Source of the DNA: Deltaproteobacteria bacterium
Lineage (GTDB): Bacteria; Myxococcota_C; UBA6777
Assembly: GCA_002731275.1 (NCBI GenBank)
Contig: PCBK01000110.1
Location: forward strand, 37,120 to 101,119
Direction of reading: 5' to 3'
Length of the DNA stretch: 64,000 nucleotides
The notes under the pieces were generated by a model. That model searched no databases and was not told where the DNA came from. It was given only the letters and a program-made list of their open reading frames with translations. This document shows, in pieces, positions 53,101-63,498 of the stretch. Position 1 is the stretch's first letter; the number at the start of each line of letters is the position of its first letter. Both the position numbers and the translations under genes were made by a program.

Positions 53101-53337
53101 ATTCCGAGGTGCGGAATTACGTCTTCTCTCTACAAAATAGGGATTCCGTACCTCGGAATCGCGATATAGACCTCAAATATCCCAATTCGATTTGAAGAAT
53201 CCTACCCCAAACGCGCCTGAACGAAATTCCTAACGAAAAATCCTCATCTCGACGTACCAAAACGCGATTCCGTACCCCAGAGTTCCTATTTGCTCCCCAA
53301 AAACGCGATTCCGAGTTACGGAATCCCTATTTTGTAC
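53101..53337. repeat. Family of GATTCCG-N5-CGGAATC inverted repeats
   Basis: Three clear palindromes and one decayed copy: ATTCCG-AGGTG-CGGAAT (53101-53117), GATTCCG-TACCT-CGGAATC (53142-53160), a degenerate copy from 53266 and GATTCCG-AGTTA-CGGAATC (53307-53325). The flanks are also conserved. One side is CGCGATTCCG and the other CGGAATCCCTATTTTGTA. The second copy is in inverted orientation relative to the first, third and fourth (it reads TACAAAATAGGGATTCCG). The unit is therefore about 34 bp with an asymmetric end, not just a palindrome. Confidence 0.7.
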
Positions 53338-53410
53338 ACGTATAATGGGGAGTTGCATAATTCAAAAAGGTCCAAACAGTGAAAGAAATACATGACATAG
53401 AGGTCGGACA

Positions 53411-53700
53411 CAAGGCCCGACCCTACGAAAAAAAACAACACCGACATCGAGAACAAGACCCGAATCTACGAAAAAAAACAACATCGACATCGAATACAAG
53501 ACCCGAATCTCCGAAAAAACAACATCGACATCGAATACAAGGCCCGGCCCTACGAAAAAATTCAACGCCGACATCGAATACAAAGCCCGCCCCTACAAAA
53601 AAAAACAACGACGACATCGAATACAAGGCCCGACCCTTCGAAAAAACACAGTGTCTAGGTAGGATACAAGGCCCGAACCTACGAAAAAATGCAACACCAC
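53411..53700. repeat. Seven-copy tandem array with 43-bp period and A-tracts
   Basis: Units start with CAAGGCCCG or variants at 53411, 53454, 53497, 53538, 53581, 53624 and 53667: six spacings of 43, 43, 41, 43, 43 and 43 bases. Each unit has GCCCG, then CTACG followed by an A-run of six to nine, then (in the first five) CAACATCGACATCGA. There are no unique spacers, so it is not a CRISPR array. Four helical turns are about 42 bp, so the A-tracts lie on nearly the same helix face and the DNA should be curved. Confidence 0.85.
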
Positions 53701-53819
53701 ACCTCCATTTCCAGATGTATCCAGACGATACTTTTTGTAGGGGGAATATTTGGAAACCTGTTGACGTTGTGGCCCTGGTGGTGCAAGCTCTTGTGTGGAA
53801 CTTTAAATGAGGAGTGTTC

Positions 53820-54911
53820 ATGGCGCAAGCAAACAAATTGGCAACATTAAGGGATCTCGTAAGCCAACCCCCTTCCCAAGACCTGTGGTGGGATATCGTT
53901 GAACTCTTCGACACATGGGAGGAGTCCGATGCGCTCTCTGTCGGTGTGGAGTACGCCAACGCGCACATGGCCTCCTGGCCAGACCGATGGCGTATCGTCC
54001 CCTACTACTGGGCCGACGTCCTACTTGGTGGAGACAAAGCCTTCATCAAACGCAAGTGGAAACGTGGTCAACGTACCCACCCTGCGATGCCTATCGTTCG
54101 CTGCTTTCAAACAGAGAACTGGCCCAAAAACCACCGAGGCGAAAAAGGACGCATCGCGTTTGGTAAAAAGCAGATCAAACATTGGGGAAAAGCCAAACAG
54201 CTCCAAAACATCACACGTGTCTCTTTCAGCGGCGCAAGTCTCGAAGACGAAGGTGCCTTTATGTTGAGCGAACAATGGCCCGACCTTCCCGCACTCGCAT
54301 ACCTCGATCTACAAAGCAACTCCATCGGACCACAAGGAATGTGGGATCTGTCTTACGCAGGTGTCTTCGATGGCCTGCGCTTTTTAAGCTGCCGAGAGAA
54401 CCGCTTTGGCGACGAAGGGTTACGAGCTATCCTCGAATGTCCTGGGCTCTCCTCCCTCGAAGGACTCGACATCCATAACATCCACATCACAGAAGAAGGC
54501 TTGGGAGACATTCGCGAGTCTGAGACTCTTTCAGGTCTCCGCTGGTTTGCAACCAACGGATATTGGACCGAATACGCAAATGCCTTTACCCTCATGCTTC
54601 GCGATGCCCCCTTCGCCTCAACGTTGGAAACACTCTTGATCTCCAACTCGTATATCGACACCCGCAAAATGAAGCTGATCGCAGAGACGACCTTCCCACG
54701 TCTCAAGACCATCGATATCTCATACAATCCAATGGATGAAGAAGGACTTCGCATCCTCGCAGAGAGTGATGCATTCCCCGCACTTGAGAGAGTCGAATAC
54801 TACATCTATGATCCCAAACAAGACCCCGAACGAGTCGAGCTGCTCAAGAATGTCTTTGGTGACAAACTCGTGCTAGGCTACTCCCCCATCATCCTCGAAC
54901 TTGATGACTGA
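53820..54911 (+). CDS. Leucine-rich-repeat protein
   Basis: 363 residues, ATG at 53820 with GAGGAG five bases upstream. The N-terminal 110 residues are a helical Trp-rich domain (QDLWWDIVELFDTWEESDAL, SWPDRWRIVPYYWADVLLGG) like the helical leader domains that precede LRRs in such proteins. From about 125, LRRs of the RNI-like/bacterial long type follow: SFSGASLEDEGAFMLSEQWP, LAYLDLQSNSIGPQGMWDL, LRFLSCRENRFGDEGLRAIL, LEGLDIHNIHITEEGLGDI and LKTIDISYNPMDEEGLRILA. No signal peptide, so probably a cytosolic protein-interaction module. The BRCT gene starts 31 bases later on the same strand. Confidence 0.82.
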   Translation: MAQANKLATLRDLVSQPPSQDLWWDIVELFDTWEESDALSVGVEYANAHMASWPDRWRIVPYYWADVLLGGDKAFIKRKWKRGQRTHPAMPIVRCFQTENWPKNHRGEKGRIAFGKKQIKHWGKAKQLQNITRVSFSGASLEDEGAFMLSEQWPDLPALAYLDLQSNSIGPQGMWDLSYAGVFDGLRFLSCRENRFGDEGLRAILECPGLSSLEGLDIHNIHITEEGLGDIRESETLSGLRWFATNGYWTEYANAFTLMLRDAPFASTLETLLISNSYIDTRKMKLIAETTFPRLKTIDISYNPMDEEGLRILAESDAFPALERVEYYIYDPKQDPERVELLKNVFGDKLVLGYSPIILELDD

Positions 54912-54921
54912 TAAACAATGA

Positions 54922-56295
<1,374 letters not shown>

Positions 56296-56551
56296 GCTGG
56301 TTGCAAGGTCGTACAATCTCCCCAAACCGACCGCATCCCCTCTCTCAAAATGCCCACCAAAAGCACCTGTGTCATCGACACTTCCAAGAAGTGACAGCAT
56401 CCAGAGATGCATAGCTATAGAATGACAAGAATACATTCCATCTACAGGCCAAAAAACGACCTCTTCTTGTAGGAATCTTGCGTTCAACCTCGTAATGCCC
56501 ATACTGATGTATGGTCATCAAAAAATTGGAACTCTATTGGGAGCGGACTTT

Positions 56552-59056
56552 ATGGGTGGAACATTTGCAACCAAACAACTCAGCTATCAACATCTGCTGG
56601 AGCTGCTTGGAGAATCACAACGTCAAGCAAACATCGGAAGTTGGGAGCTAGAGATCCAAGAGGGTACATTATGGTGGTCTGAGCAAACCTACCATATCTT
56701 TGGACTTGCTCCCGGAGAGTTCGAGGGGACACGTGATGCTTATCTTATGCTCATTCACGAAGATGATCGAGACAAGGTCAAGGACACCTACCTGCGTACA
56801 TTGCAGCAGAACACATCCTGTCACCTGACTTATCGTATTATTCGCAAGGATGATCAGATCAGATATGTCAAAGAGAGTTGCTGTATTGTGTATGACACAG
56901 AAGGGAGACCAGCTCGCTCTCTTGGCACTCTTCAAGACATTACAAAGCAAAAACACAACGAGCAAGCACTCTGTGAGAGTGAGCGCATGCTCTCCACCTT
57001 GATGAGCAATCTACCAGGTATGGCCTACAGGTGCCAAAATGATGAAGATTGGACAATGAAGTTTGTCAGCGATGGTTGTTTCGGGCTTACAGGCTACACC
57101 CCCAAAGAACTGATGCACAATGACACCCTCTCATACGCATCGCTGATCCACCAAGATGATCGAGAGCGTATCTTTGAGGAAGTACAACAAGCGCTCGAAG
57201 AGAAGCGTCCCTTCGCGCTGGTATACCGTATCCAACACAAGAACGGCGAAGAACGTTGGGTGTGGGAACAAGGCCGTCAAACAGTTTATCAGGGAGAGAA
57301 CAACATCGAAGGATTCATCACTGACATCACAGAACAAAAAATGGCAGAAGCCCACCAACGACTCTCCGCTCATTTCTTTGATAACACCTCCGAAGGGATC
57401 TTGATTACAGACGCAAATGCACGCATCATCGAAGTCAACAAGGCCTTTGTCGAAGTAACAGGATACGCTCGTGAAGAAGTCTTGGGAGAAAACCCACGTC
57501 TCTTGCAATCGGGAAAACACAGCAAGGCATTTTACCAGGAGCTATGGGAAACACTTCACACAACAGGACGATGGCGAGGTGAGATCTGGAATCGTCGCAA
57601 AAACGGCTCGATCTATCCCCAACTGCAAAACATCAGCTGTGTACGTGATGAGCAAGGTACCACCACACACTACGTCGCTGTTTTTTCGGATATTACCTAC
57701 CTCAAAGAGTCCCAACGAAAACTCAACCACCTCGCTCACCACGACGTGTTGACAGGCTTGCCAAACAGACTCTTGCTCTCCAAGCGACTTGAACAAGCGA
57801 TCCAACAAAACCAAGGGACCCAACATCCCTTCTTGTTGATCTTCTTGGATCTGGATCACTTTAAGCATGTCAATGACAGCCTTGGCCACCCAATGGGCGA
57901 TTTACTCCTCCAAAAAGTCGCGACGAGACTCACCCAAGCCACCCACACTGCGAACACAGTCGCACGCATCGGCGGAGATGAATTCATTATCCTGATCGAA
58001 CATATCGAAGACGAGACCAAGATCTTCGAGATCCCAAACGCTCTCTTCTCTTGCTTCACGGCCCCTTTTCGACTCGAAAACCATGAAGTACGTATTACAG
58101 GGAGCATGGGGATTTGTGTCTATCCTGGCGATGGAGAAGACCCCCACACCCTCCTTCGAAATGCCGACGCAGCCATGTACAAAGCCAAAGATGAAGGTCG
58201 AAATACACACCAATTCTACACCAAAGAGCTCACGACCAAGGCTTACGAACGCATCCTTATGGAGCAACAACTCTCACAGGCCATCAACAACCACGAACTT
58301 TATCTCGTCTATCAACCTCAGATCAACATGCGTACGATGGAAGTCATCGGCGCCGAAGTCCTGCTGCGATGGAAACACTCCACACGAGGACTCATCTCTC
58401 CAGTGCAGTTTATCCCCCTCGCTGAGGACTCAGGCCTGATCCACTCTATCGGTCAATGGGTTCTTGAGGCGGCCTGTCACCAAGCCAAACAATGGATGGA
58501 TGAAGGTCTCTCATTCGGACGAATCGCCGTCAACATCGCAGGCCCCCAGCTCCAACGAGGTAACCTCCCGACCCAAGTCAAATACGCCTTACAAAAGTCA
58601 GGACTCCCAGCCCACAAACTCGAATTGGAAGTCACAGAAGGCTTTATCATGCAACACGCTTCGTCAGCTATCGAGCAGCTCGAAGAGTTACGAGAGCTTG
58701 GTATCCTTCTGGCCATCGATGACTTTGGTACAGGTTACTCTTCATTGAGCTATCTCAAGACTCTACCCATCCACAAACTTAAAATAGACAAATCATTTGT
58801 GCGAGATATCCCAGAAGACGCAGATGATATCGCCATCTCGAAAGCCATCATCGCCTTGGGACAAAGTCTTGGTCTCACACTCATCGCAGAAGGTGTCGAG
58901 ACCATTGAGCAAGCAGCTCTCTTGCTTGATGCAGGCTGTCTGGAAGCGCAAGGCTACTTGTACAGCCGCCCCGTCAACACCGTCGATTTCCCTCCGATGC
59001 TCGCATCTCTCGCAGACAAAAAACAGCTCCTCCGCACCCCATTCAACACCGAATAG
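56552..59056 (+). CDS. PAS-PAS-PAS-GGDEF-EAL c-di-GMP turnover protein
   Basis: 834 residues from an ATG at 56552, eight bases after GGGAG; an ATG 19 codons earlier lacks such a site. No membrane helix. Three PAS domains: about 20-130 (SWELEIQEGTLWWSEQTYHI, with a PAC-like end at GRPARSLGTLQDIT), 145-260 (MAYRCQNDEDWTMKFVSDG) and 270-385 (SEGILITDANARIIEVNKAF, ending YVAVFSDITYLKESQ). GGDEF active site RIGGDEF (474-478) with inhibitory-site-like DAAMYKAKDEGRN; EAL domain with GAEVLLRWKH (E602) and DDFGTGYSSLSYLKTLPIHK plus EGVETIEQ. Both motifs look intact, so synthesis or breakdown of c-di-GMP is possible. The gene end overlaps a convergent phosphatase gene. Confidence 0.92.
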   Translation: MGGTFATKQLSYQHLLELLGESQRQANIGSWELEIQEGTLWWSEQTYHIFGLAPGEFEGTRDAYLMLIHEDDRDKVKDTYLRTLQQNTSCHLTYRIIRKDDQIRYVKESCCIVYDTEGRPARSLGTLQDITKQKHNEQALCESERMLSTLMSNLPGMAYRCQNDEDWTMKFVSDGCFGLTGYTPKELMHNDTLSYASLIHQDDRERIFEEVQQALEEKRPFALVYRIQHKNGEERWVWEQGRQTVYQGENNIEGFITDITEQKMAEAHQRLSAHFFDNTSEGILITDANARIIEVNKAFVEVTGYAREEVLGENPRLLQSGKHSKAFYQELWETLHTTGRWRGEIWNRRKNGSIYPQLQNISCVRDEQGTTTHYVAVFSDITYLKESQRKLNHLAHHDVLTGLPNRLLLSKRLEQAIQQNQGTQHPFLLIFLDLDHFKHVNDSLGHPMGDLLLQKVATRLTQATHTANTVARIGGDEFIILIEHIEDETKIFEIPNALFSCFTAPFRLENHEVRITGSMGICVYPGDGEDPHTLLRNADAAMYKAKDEGRNTHQFYTKELTTKAYERILMEQQLSQAINNHELYLVYQPQINMRTMEVIGAEVLLRWKHSTRGLISPVQFIPLAEDSGLIHSIGQWVLEAACHQAKQWMDEGLSFGRIAVNIAGPQLQRGNLPTQVKYALQKSGLPAHKLELEVTEGFIMQHASSAIEQLEELRELGILLAIDDFGTGYSSLSYLKTLPIHKLKIDKSFVRDIPEDADDIAISKAIIALGQSLGLTLIAEGVETIEQAALLLDAGCLEAQGYLYSRPVNTVDFPPMLASLADKKQLLRTPFNTE

Positions 59057-59771
59057 CGATCAAACCAAGATTATCTCGTCCTCCTCCCTGCTCCCGATCA
59101 TCAGCACGAACCAAAAGACTGCGTAATTGGTCCTGTAGGTCTTCGTCCTCTGCCTGAAAGAAAGTCCCAAGCTCATCGTATAACAAGTTGGAACACTCCT
59201 CCTCAATGCCATCTGTCGCGAGCAACAACACGCTCCCTTCCTCCACTTCAAACGCCCCAAAATCCCAAGAAGGGCCTACGATCGAGTAACGTAGCGGCAA
59301 AAACCTCATGCTCAACGCGTTCTTTTTATCGACCTGACCATCCTTACAGACAAACAACAGACTATCCCCCACGTTGACAAAGTGAACGTTCCTCCCGGAG
59401 ACATGGACAATCAGACATGTAGACTCTGAGAGTTCATTTGTTTCCTCTTTGTCATCCAAAAGCTCTTGATCAATCCGCTCAACGGTCCGCTCAAGACGCT
59501 CATGCAACAGACCCTCTGAAGCGAGAAATGCGGGCAACAATCGCTGCACACACAATTCACTCGCACGACCGCCAAAGTGCGCGTCGGCGACAGCGACAAG
59601 CAGACTTTCATCGGACAGAACGTGTGCAGCGAGAGAGTCCTCATTGCACCAGGCTTTGTGCTTCATGGGATTGGACCCCGAAGCCAATGCCATCGCGAGG
59701 TCAGAGCGGCAAGAGAGGACTCTCTGTTGCCCTCTTTCATCAAACATAGAAGCTGGCCAAATCCATTTCAT
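59043..59771 (-). CDS. PP2C-family protein Ser/Thr phosphatase
   Basis: 242 residues, ATG at 59771 with AAGGAG nine bases upstream. PP2C motifs: NEDSLAAHV at the start (the ED of the first metal site), VAVADAHFGGRASELCVQRL (DxHxG), VHFVNVGDSLLFVCKDGQVD, SVLLLATDGIEEE (DG) and GGGRDNLGLIAI (DN). The Asp residues for two Mn/Mg ions are all present. It is cytosolic and may reverse the action of Hanks-type kinases such as that at 35233. Convergent overlap of 14 bases with the GGDEF-EAL gene couples the two 3' ends. Confidence 0.88.
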   Translation of the reverse strand: MKWIWPASMFDERGQQRVLSCRSDLAMALASGSNPMKHKAWCNEDSLAAHVLSDESLLVAVADAHFGGRASELCVQRLLPAFLASEGLLHERLERTVERIDQELLDDKEETNELSESTCLIVHVSGRNVHFVNVGDSLLFVCKDGQVDKKNALSMRFLPLRYSIVGPSWDFGAFEVEEGSVLLLATDGIEEECSNLLYDELGTFFQAEDEDLQDQLRSLLVRADDREQGGGRDNLGLIAIRC

Positions 59772-59948
59772 CAAAACGACTCCTTCCTGTACGCGCACAA
59801 AAAATACCAAGTATATATGTCATATGACGACAGATCTATAAAAAAGCATGTTTCCAAAGGGGATTTCCTCCCCCCACCGAATCCACTCCTGCTGCTCACT
59901 GTAGATTTGGAAGAGGTTTACATCCCTTTGAGAAAGAGGCTCCTTAAG

Positions 59949-59964
59949 TGTGAATTTGTTCACA
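59949..59964. promoter_or_regulatory. CRP-type binding site
   Basis: TGTGA-ATTTGT-TCACA is a perfect match to the CRP/FNR-superfamily CRP consensus (TGTGA-N6-TCACA). It lies in the divergent interval (59772-60085), 122 bases before the small coiled-coil gene and 178 from the phosphatase start. Sequence match direct; the regulator is inferred. Elsewhere in the interval I see only a GTCATATGAC palindrome (59819-59828). Confidence 0.55.
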
Positions 59965-60085
59965 AAAGGTCTGTGAGCGATATGACAATTGTGTTGTGAC
60001 CGGACACACTGCCTCTCTCCACAGAATTCGTATTCTGGATAGTGTCACGAAGAAGAGACCCCACACAAAAAAAGGAGAAGGACAG

Positions 60086-60388
60086 ATGGTCACAATCAAA
60101 ACTTTCATGGAATGTATGACAAACAGACACAACAAGACACAACAAAAAATGACCATCCTCACAACGACACCTGCAGGTAGCGAGCTGTTCGACGATGCGA
60201 CGTCTCTACTGCTCAGGATCTCACAGCTCAAAAAGAAGCAACATGAGCTCAAACACAACCCAAATTTGAGCGCAGAAGAGAAACAAAATGCACTTCATCA
60301 GTGCAAACAAGAACTGAAGCTCGCCAAAACCTTGCTCAAAGATCTCGCAAGCACCTCCAAATCCATGCCTCTTCAGCTTGGACGCTGA
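60086..60388 (+). CDS. Small coiled-coil protein
   Basis: 100 residues, ATG at 60086 with AAAGGAGAAGG upstream. After a basic Met/Thr-rich start (TIKTFMECMTNRHNKTQQKM) the sequence is a charged helix pair: DDATSLLLRISQLKKKQHEL and EEKQNALHQCKQELKLAKTL. This fits a short coiled coil or helical hairpin. No family can be named. It sits in the same orientation as the YitT-like gene 155 bases further on, downstream of a CRP-like site. Confidence 0.6.
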   Translation: MVTIKTFMECMTNRHNKTQQKMTILTTTPAGSELFDDATSLLLRISQLKKKQHELKHNPNLSAEEKQNALHQCKQELKLAKTLLKDLASTSKSMPLQLGR

Positions 60389-60543
60389 GGTTAGGCCACT
60401 GGATGGAAAAAACATGCCCCTCACAGCAGCTCAAAACAACACACAGCCCAAAGGACACCAAAAAACAATTGTCAGGTTCCATCTCCTCTGAAGAGTGACT
60501 ATCTCTCCTACCAACGCCCCCATCAAATCACACAGGAGATCAC

Positions 60544-61452
60544 TTGACAGAACATACAAAAGAAGAAGGTTTCACCAAAAACATCCTCACATACCTGACA
60601 CTTCTCTCTGCGGGATTGTTGTACGCAGCAGCGCTCAAATACTTTGTGCTCCCTTCGAAGGTGATCTTGACAGGGACAGAAGGCATCGCCGCCTCCATCT
60701 CGTATTTTGTGCAAAAGGATTGGATATTTATTCTGTTGTATACGGTGTTTCAGGCGGGATTGATCGCGTTTGCCTATCGAAGCATTAGCAAACCCTTTGC
60801 GATCAAGAGCCTGATCGTCGTTGTCACTGTCATTTTGACGTTGTTGATCTTACCTGACCTTCACGTGGCCAAACCAGAACCAGAAAATGAGCGCATTTTA
60901 CTCGTCATCTTTGGGGGTATTTTGGCAGGTATCGCCAAAGCGATAGCCTTTCGACAACGAGGCTCAACAGGAGACGAGGACATATTGGGCGCGTTCTTTG
61001 CCACAAAGTATCTGAAGCCTGTTGGATACATTGCGATCATCTCTGCGGTTGTCTCGACAACCTTTGGTCTTGGTCTCAAACTCATCGAGCATCCACAAAT
61101 CGGCCCAGCGCTCAATACGCTCATGTACACAAGCATCTATATATTTGTAAGCGCCGAAACACTCAACAACTTTTACAAGAAGTTCCAGATCACGATGGTG
61201 ACGATCGTCACACAACATCCGGATCATGTAGGTGCTTCCTTGACCAACGCAACAGGGCACCGTACTTACACACTGTACGAAGGAAAAGGTGGACACTCAA
61301 AAGAAAAATATTGGGTGATGAGGACGATCATCACACATGAAGAACTCCCTGAAACACTCAAATCCATCGAAGAGAGCGATGCCAACAGCTTTTACTACTA
61401 CCACAAAGTTGAGGGGGTCTCTGGAAACTACTACATCGAACCCATCGGCTAA
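60544..61452 (+). CDS. YitT-family membrane protein (DUF161/DUF2179)
   Basis: 302 residues from a TTG at 60544 with AGGAG five bases upstream. Five hydrophobic segments in the first 190 residues, with family motifs KYFVLPSKVILTGTEGIAAS, AYRSISKPFAIKSLI and RQRGSTGDEDILGAFFATKY, followed by a cytosolic DUF2179-like domain (ITMVTIVTQHPDHVGASLTN, HRTYTLYEGKGGHSKEKYW). This is the normal YitT order. Function not established; members are suggested to be transporters or to handle cyclic dinucleotides. Monocistronic here. Confidence 0.85.
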   Translation: MTEHTKEEGFTKNILTYLTLLSAGLLYAAALKYFVLPSKVILTGTEGIAASISYFVQKDWIFILLYTVFQAGLIAFAYRSISKPFAIKSLIVVVTVILTLLILPDLHVAKPEPENERILLVIFGGILAGIAKAIAFRQRGSTGDEDILGAFFATKYLKPVGYIAIISAVVSTTFGLGLKLIEHPQIGPALNTLMYTSIYIFVSAETLNNFYKKFQITMVTIVTQHPDHVGASLTNATGHRTYTLYEGKGGHSKEKYWVMRTIITHEELPETLKSIEESDANSFYYYHKVEGVSGNYYIEPIG

Positions 61453-61511
61453 TCCGCATCTCCCCTATCCATCGACTCGTTGCGTGCCCCCAAAAACTCG
61501 CTCATAGAGTG

Positions 61512-61540
61512 TTGTGCTCCGATCACACGCAGAGTATACT
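61512..61540 (+). promoter_or_regulatory. Possible promoter of the second MopE-type lipoprotein gene
   Basis: TTGTGC (61512-61517) and TATACT (61535-61540) with a 17-bp spacer; the -10 box is part of GAGTATACTC, a 10-base palindrome. It is 39 bases before the start codon. The -35 box is weak. Confidence 0.35.
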
Positions 61541-61578
61541 CAATGGGTTGAATCATCAATCAATTTATGAGGAAAAAC

Positions 61579-63498
61579 ATGCGTCGACGTTGCTCTCTGC
61601 CACACCACCATCGATGGCGCCTTTTGTGTTTGGGTGCCTTGCTCGCGTTTGTCATCTCTTGCACAGGAGAAGTCCAACTCACCGTCCCAGGATGTGACGA
61701 TTGCCCCGATCGCTGCCTCCATCTAGACAATGGAAAGACGGGAAAATGTGTCCCTTGTCTCAACGACAAACACTGCCAGAGCGATTCATCGCCCACCAAA
61801 AAATGCACAGACGCAAACAAGTGTATCTGTGGCAGCGATCAGGATTGTCCCGATGGACAACACTGTGCCGGTGCCAAAGGTTGTGTCGAATGCCTCGAAG
61901 ACCAACACTGCACCACACCAGGGCGCGGAGTGTGTGACTTGAGCTACAACTGCGTCTCATGCAAACCCGGCGACAGCATCGCCTGCACTCCCAAAGGACT
62001 CGACGTGTGTACACCGGGTGTACAGACATGCAAGGCGGGCGGCATCTGGGGTGAATGTGAGAATTGGCTCCAGTGCAAAGGTGGTGAGCAATGTAAAGAA
62101 GACAAATGCGTCCCAGCTTGCAATCACAAATGCGAAGAAAAAGAGACCCAATGCACCACAGCCAAAGGCGAACTCCCCGGGGCATTCAAGTCCTGTCAGG
62201 CTGATACCAATGGCTGTAGAGATTGGAGCGGCTCACCCCAATCATGTAACGACAAAGAGGTCTGTGACAAAGGACAATGTGTTCCCTACCAATGCCCAAC
62301 AGCCCCCTGTAAAGAAGGTGAGACACGTTGCACGAGTGTCACGACATTCCAAACATGCCAGCTCAACAAACTCGGCTGCCCAGAATGGTCCACCGACCAA
62401 AATTGCCCACAAAATGAACAGTGTTCGAGTCAACTCAACAAATGCTCTCTTTGCGAACCAGGGAGCACAAAGTCTTGCTTTCCAGGTAATCAGGGGACGC
62501 CAGGGGTCGGGATTTGTAAGGCAGGCACACAAACCTGCAAGGCCGACGGGAGTGGATATGAAGCCTGTCAGGGTGCAGTCGCGCCCGGCACAGAGATCTG
62601 CAACGGCCAGGATGACAATTGTGACGGCAATATCGACGAAAAGATCACACGTTCATGTTACAGTGGAGACGCAAAAACGAAAGGCGTCGGGACTTGCAGA
62701 GCGGGCACACAAGCGTGCGTCAATGGACAGTATGCCTCTTGTGTCGGAGAGCTCCTCCCTGCACAGGAGAAGTGCGCGAACAAACTCGATGATGACTGTG
62801 ATGGTGTCGTTGATGAAACCTCTGGGAGAGCTTTACAATTTTCGGGAGGTTCCGACCGTATCGAAGTCCCTCATCACACAGGCTTCAATCTCAATGGCAG
62901 CTTTACGATGGAGCTTTGGTACTATCTCGATGGGCTTGGGACGAGACAGATCGCGTTGCTCGTCAACAAACACAAAGCCAACGAAAATGATCGAGGTTAT
63001 CACCTGAAAATCCAGGATCCCAATTCACAGTGTGGATTCAGTTGGTGGAACAAAACACAGGGCAACCAATTACTTTTCGGTACATGTCCTCAGCGAGCCT
63101 GGACACACATCGCCCTTGTCTACGACAGCACGACGACGGCCTACAGATTTTATCTCAACGGCAAAAAGATCAAGGACGGCAAACAACAAATGACGATCGA
63201 CACCAACACCCACCCGCTCGTCTTTGCGACGGAGACAGCGACCTTCGGCGATCCCAACTTTCGGGGACAATTTGGTGCGATCAGGATCTCCAGGGTTGTC
63301 CGCTATACGGCCGACTTCACGCCCCCTTGTACGTTTAAGGCCGACGCCAACGACGTCGCCGTCTGGAACCTCGAAGACGGTGCCGGAAACGTTGTCAAAG
63401 ACGCCTCAGCAAACAAAATCGATGGGACTATTTACACAGCAAAATGGACAAAGGGCCGCACCTGTAACGCCGCGACCAACGGAGGATGTACTCCTTAG
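61579..63498 (+). CDS. Cys-rich MopE-motif lipoprotein with a LamG-like C-terminal domain
   Basis: 639 residues from an ATG at 61579 (GAGGA five bases upstream); an ATG four codons earlier is possible. The lipoprotein signal ends FVISC (Cys about 28). The N-terminal Cys module (about 40-160: DCPDRCLHLDNGKTGKCVPC, NKCICGSDQDCPDGQHCAGA, CKPGDSIACTPKGLDVCTPG) is clearly related to the start of the protein at 24741. A Cys-rich middle leads to two MopE motifs, EICNGQDDNCDGNIDE (near 340) and KCANKLDDDCDGVVDE (near 405). From about 420 a concanavalin-like (LamG) domain begins: ALQFSGGSDRIEVPHHTGFN, GSFTMELWYYLD and WTHIALVYDSTTTAYRFYLN. It is predicted to be a surface adhesin or binding protein. 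Confidence 0.88.
   Translation: MRRRCSLPHHHRWRLLCLGALLAFVISCTGEVQLTVPGCDDCPDRCLHLDNGKTGKCVPCLNDKHCQSDSSPTKKCTDANKCICGSDQDCPDGQHCAGAKGCVECLEDQHCTTPGRGVCDLSYNCVSCKPGDSIACTPKGLDVCTPGVQTCKAGGIWGECENWLQCKGGEQCKEDKCVPACNHKCEEKETQCTTAKGELPGAFKSCQADTNGCRDWSGSPQSCNDKEVCDKGQCVPYQCPTAPCKEGETRCTSVTTFQTCQLNKLGCPEWSTDQNCPQNEQCSSQLNKCSLCEPGSTKSCFPGNQGTPGVGICKAGTQTCKADGSGYEACQGAVAPGTEICNGQDDNCDGNIDEKITRSCYSGDAKTKGVGTCRAGTQACVNGQYASCVGELLPAQEKCANKLDDDCDGVVDETSGRALQFSGGSDRIEVPHHTGFNLNGSFTMELWYYLDGLGTRQIALLVNKHKANENDRGYHLKIQDPNSQCGFSWWNKTQGNQLLFGTCPQRAWTHIALVYDSTTTAYRFYLNGKKIKDGKQQMTIDTNTHPLVFATETATFGDPNFRGQFGAIRISRVVRYTADFTPPCTFKADANDVAVWNLEDGAGNVVKDASANKIDGTIYTAKWTKGRTCNAATNGGCTP

Larger units (their letters stand above)
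52717..53819. other. 1.1 kb non-coding interval between divergent operons
   Basis: No supported gene. Composition is AT-rich at 52717-53080, then two separate repeat families follow (53101-53337 and 53411-53700). The array ends about 120 bases before the LRR gene. Open frames in the array are by-products of the repeats, since the unit length of 43 bases puts each copy in a different frame. Confidence 0.7.

Noticed and set aside
53411..53700. CRISPR array
   Set aside because: Units are directly contiguous with no unique spacers, no cas genes are near and the unit has no consistent internal palindrome.
53379..53968. Open frames of 143 and 181 codons across the 43-bp array
   Set aside because: The repeat unit is not a multiple of three, so each copy is read in another frame; the frames stay open by composition only.
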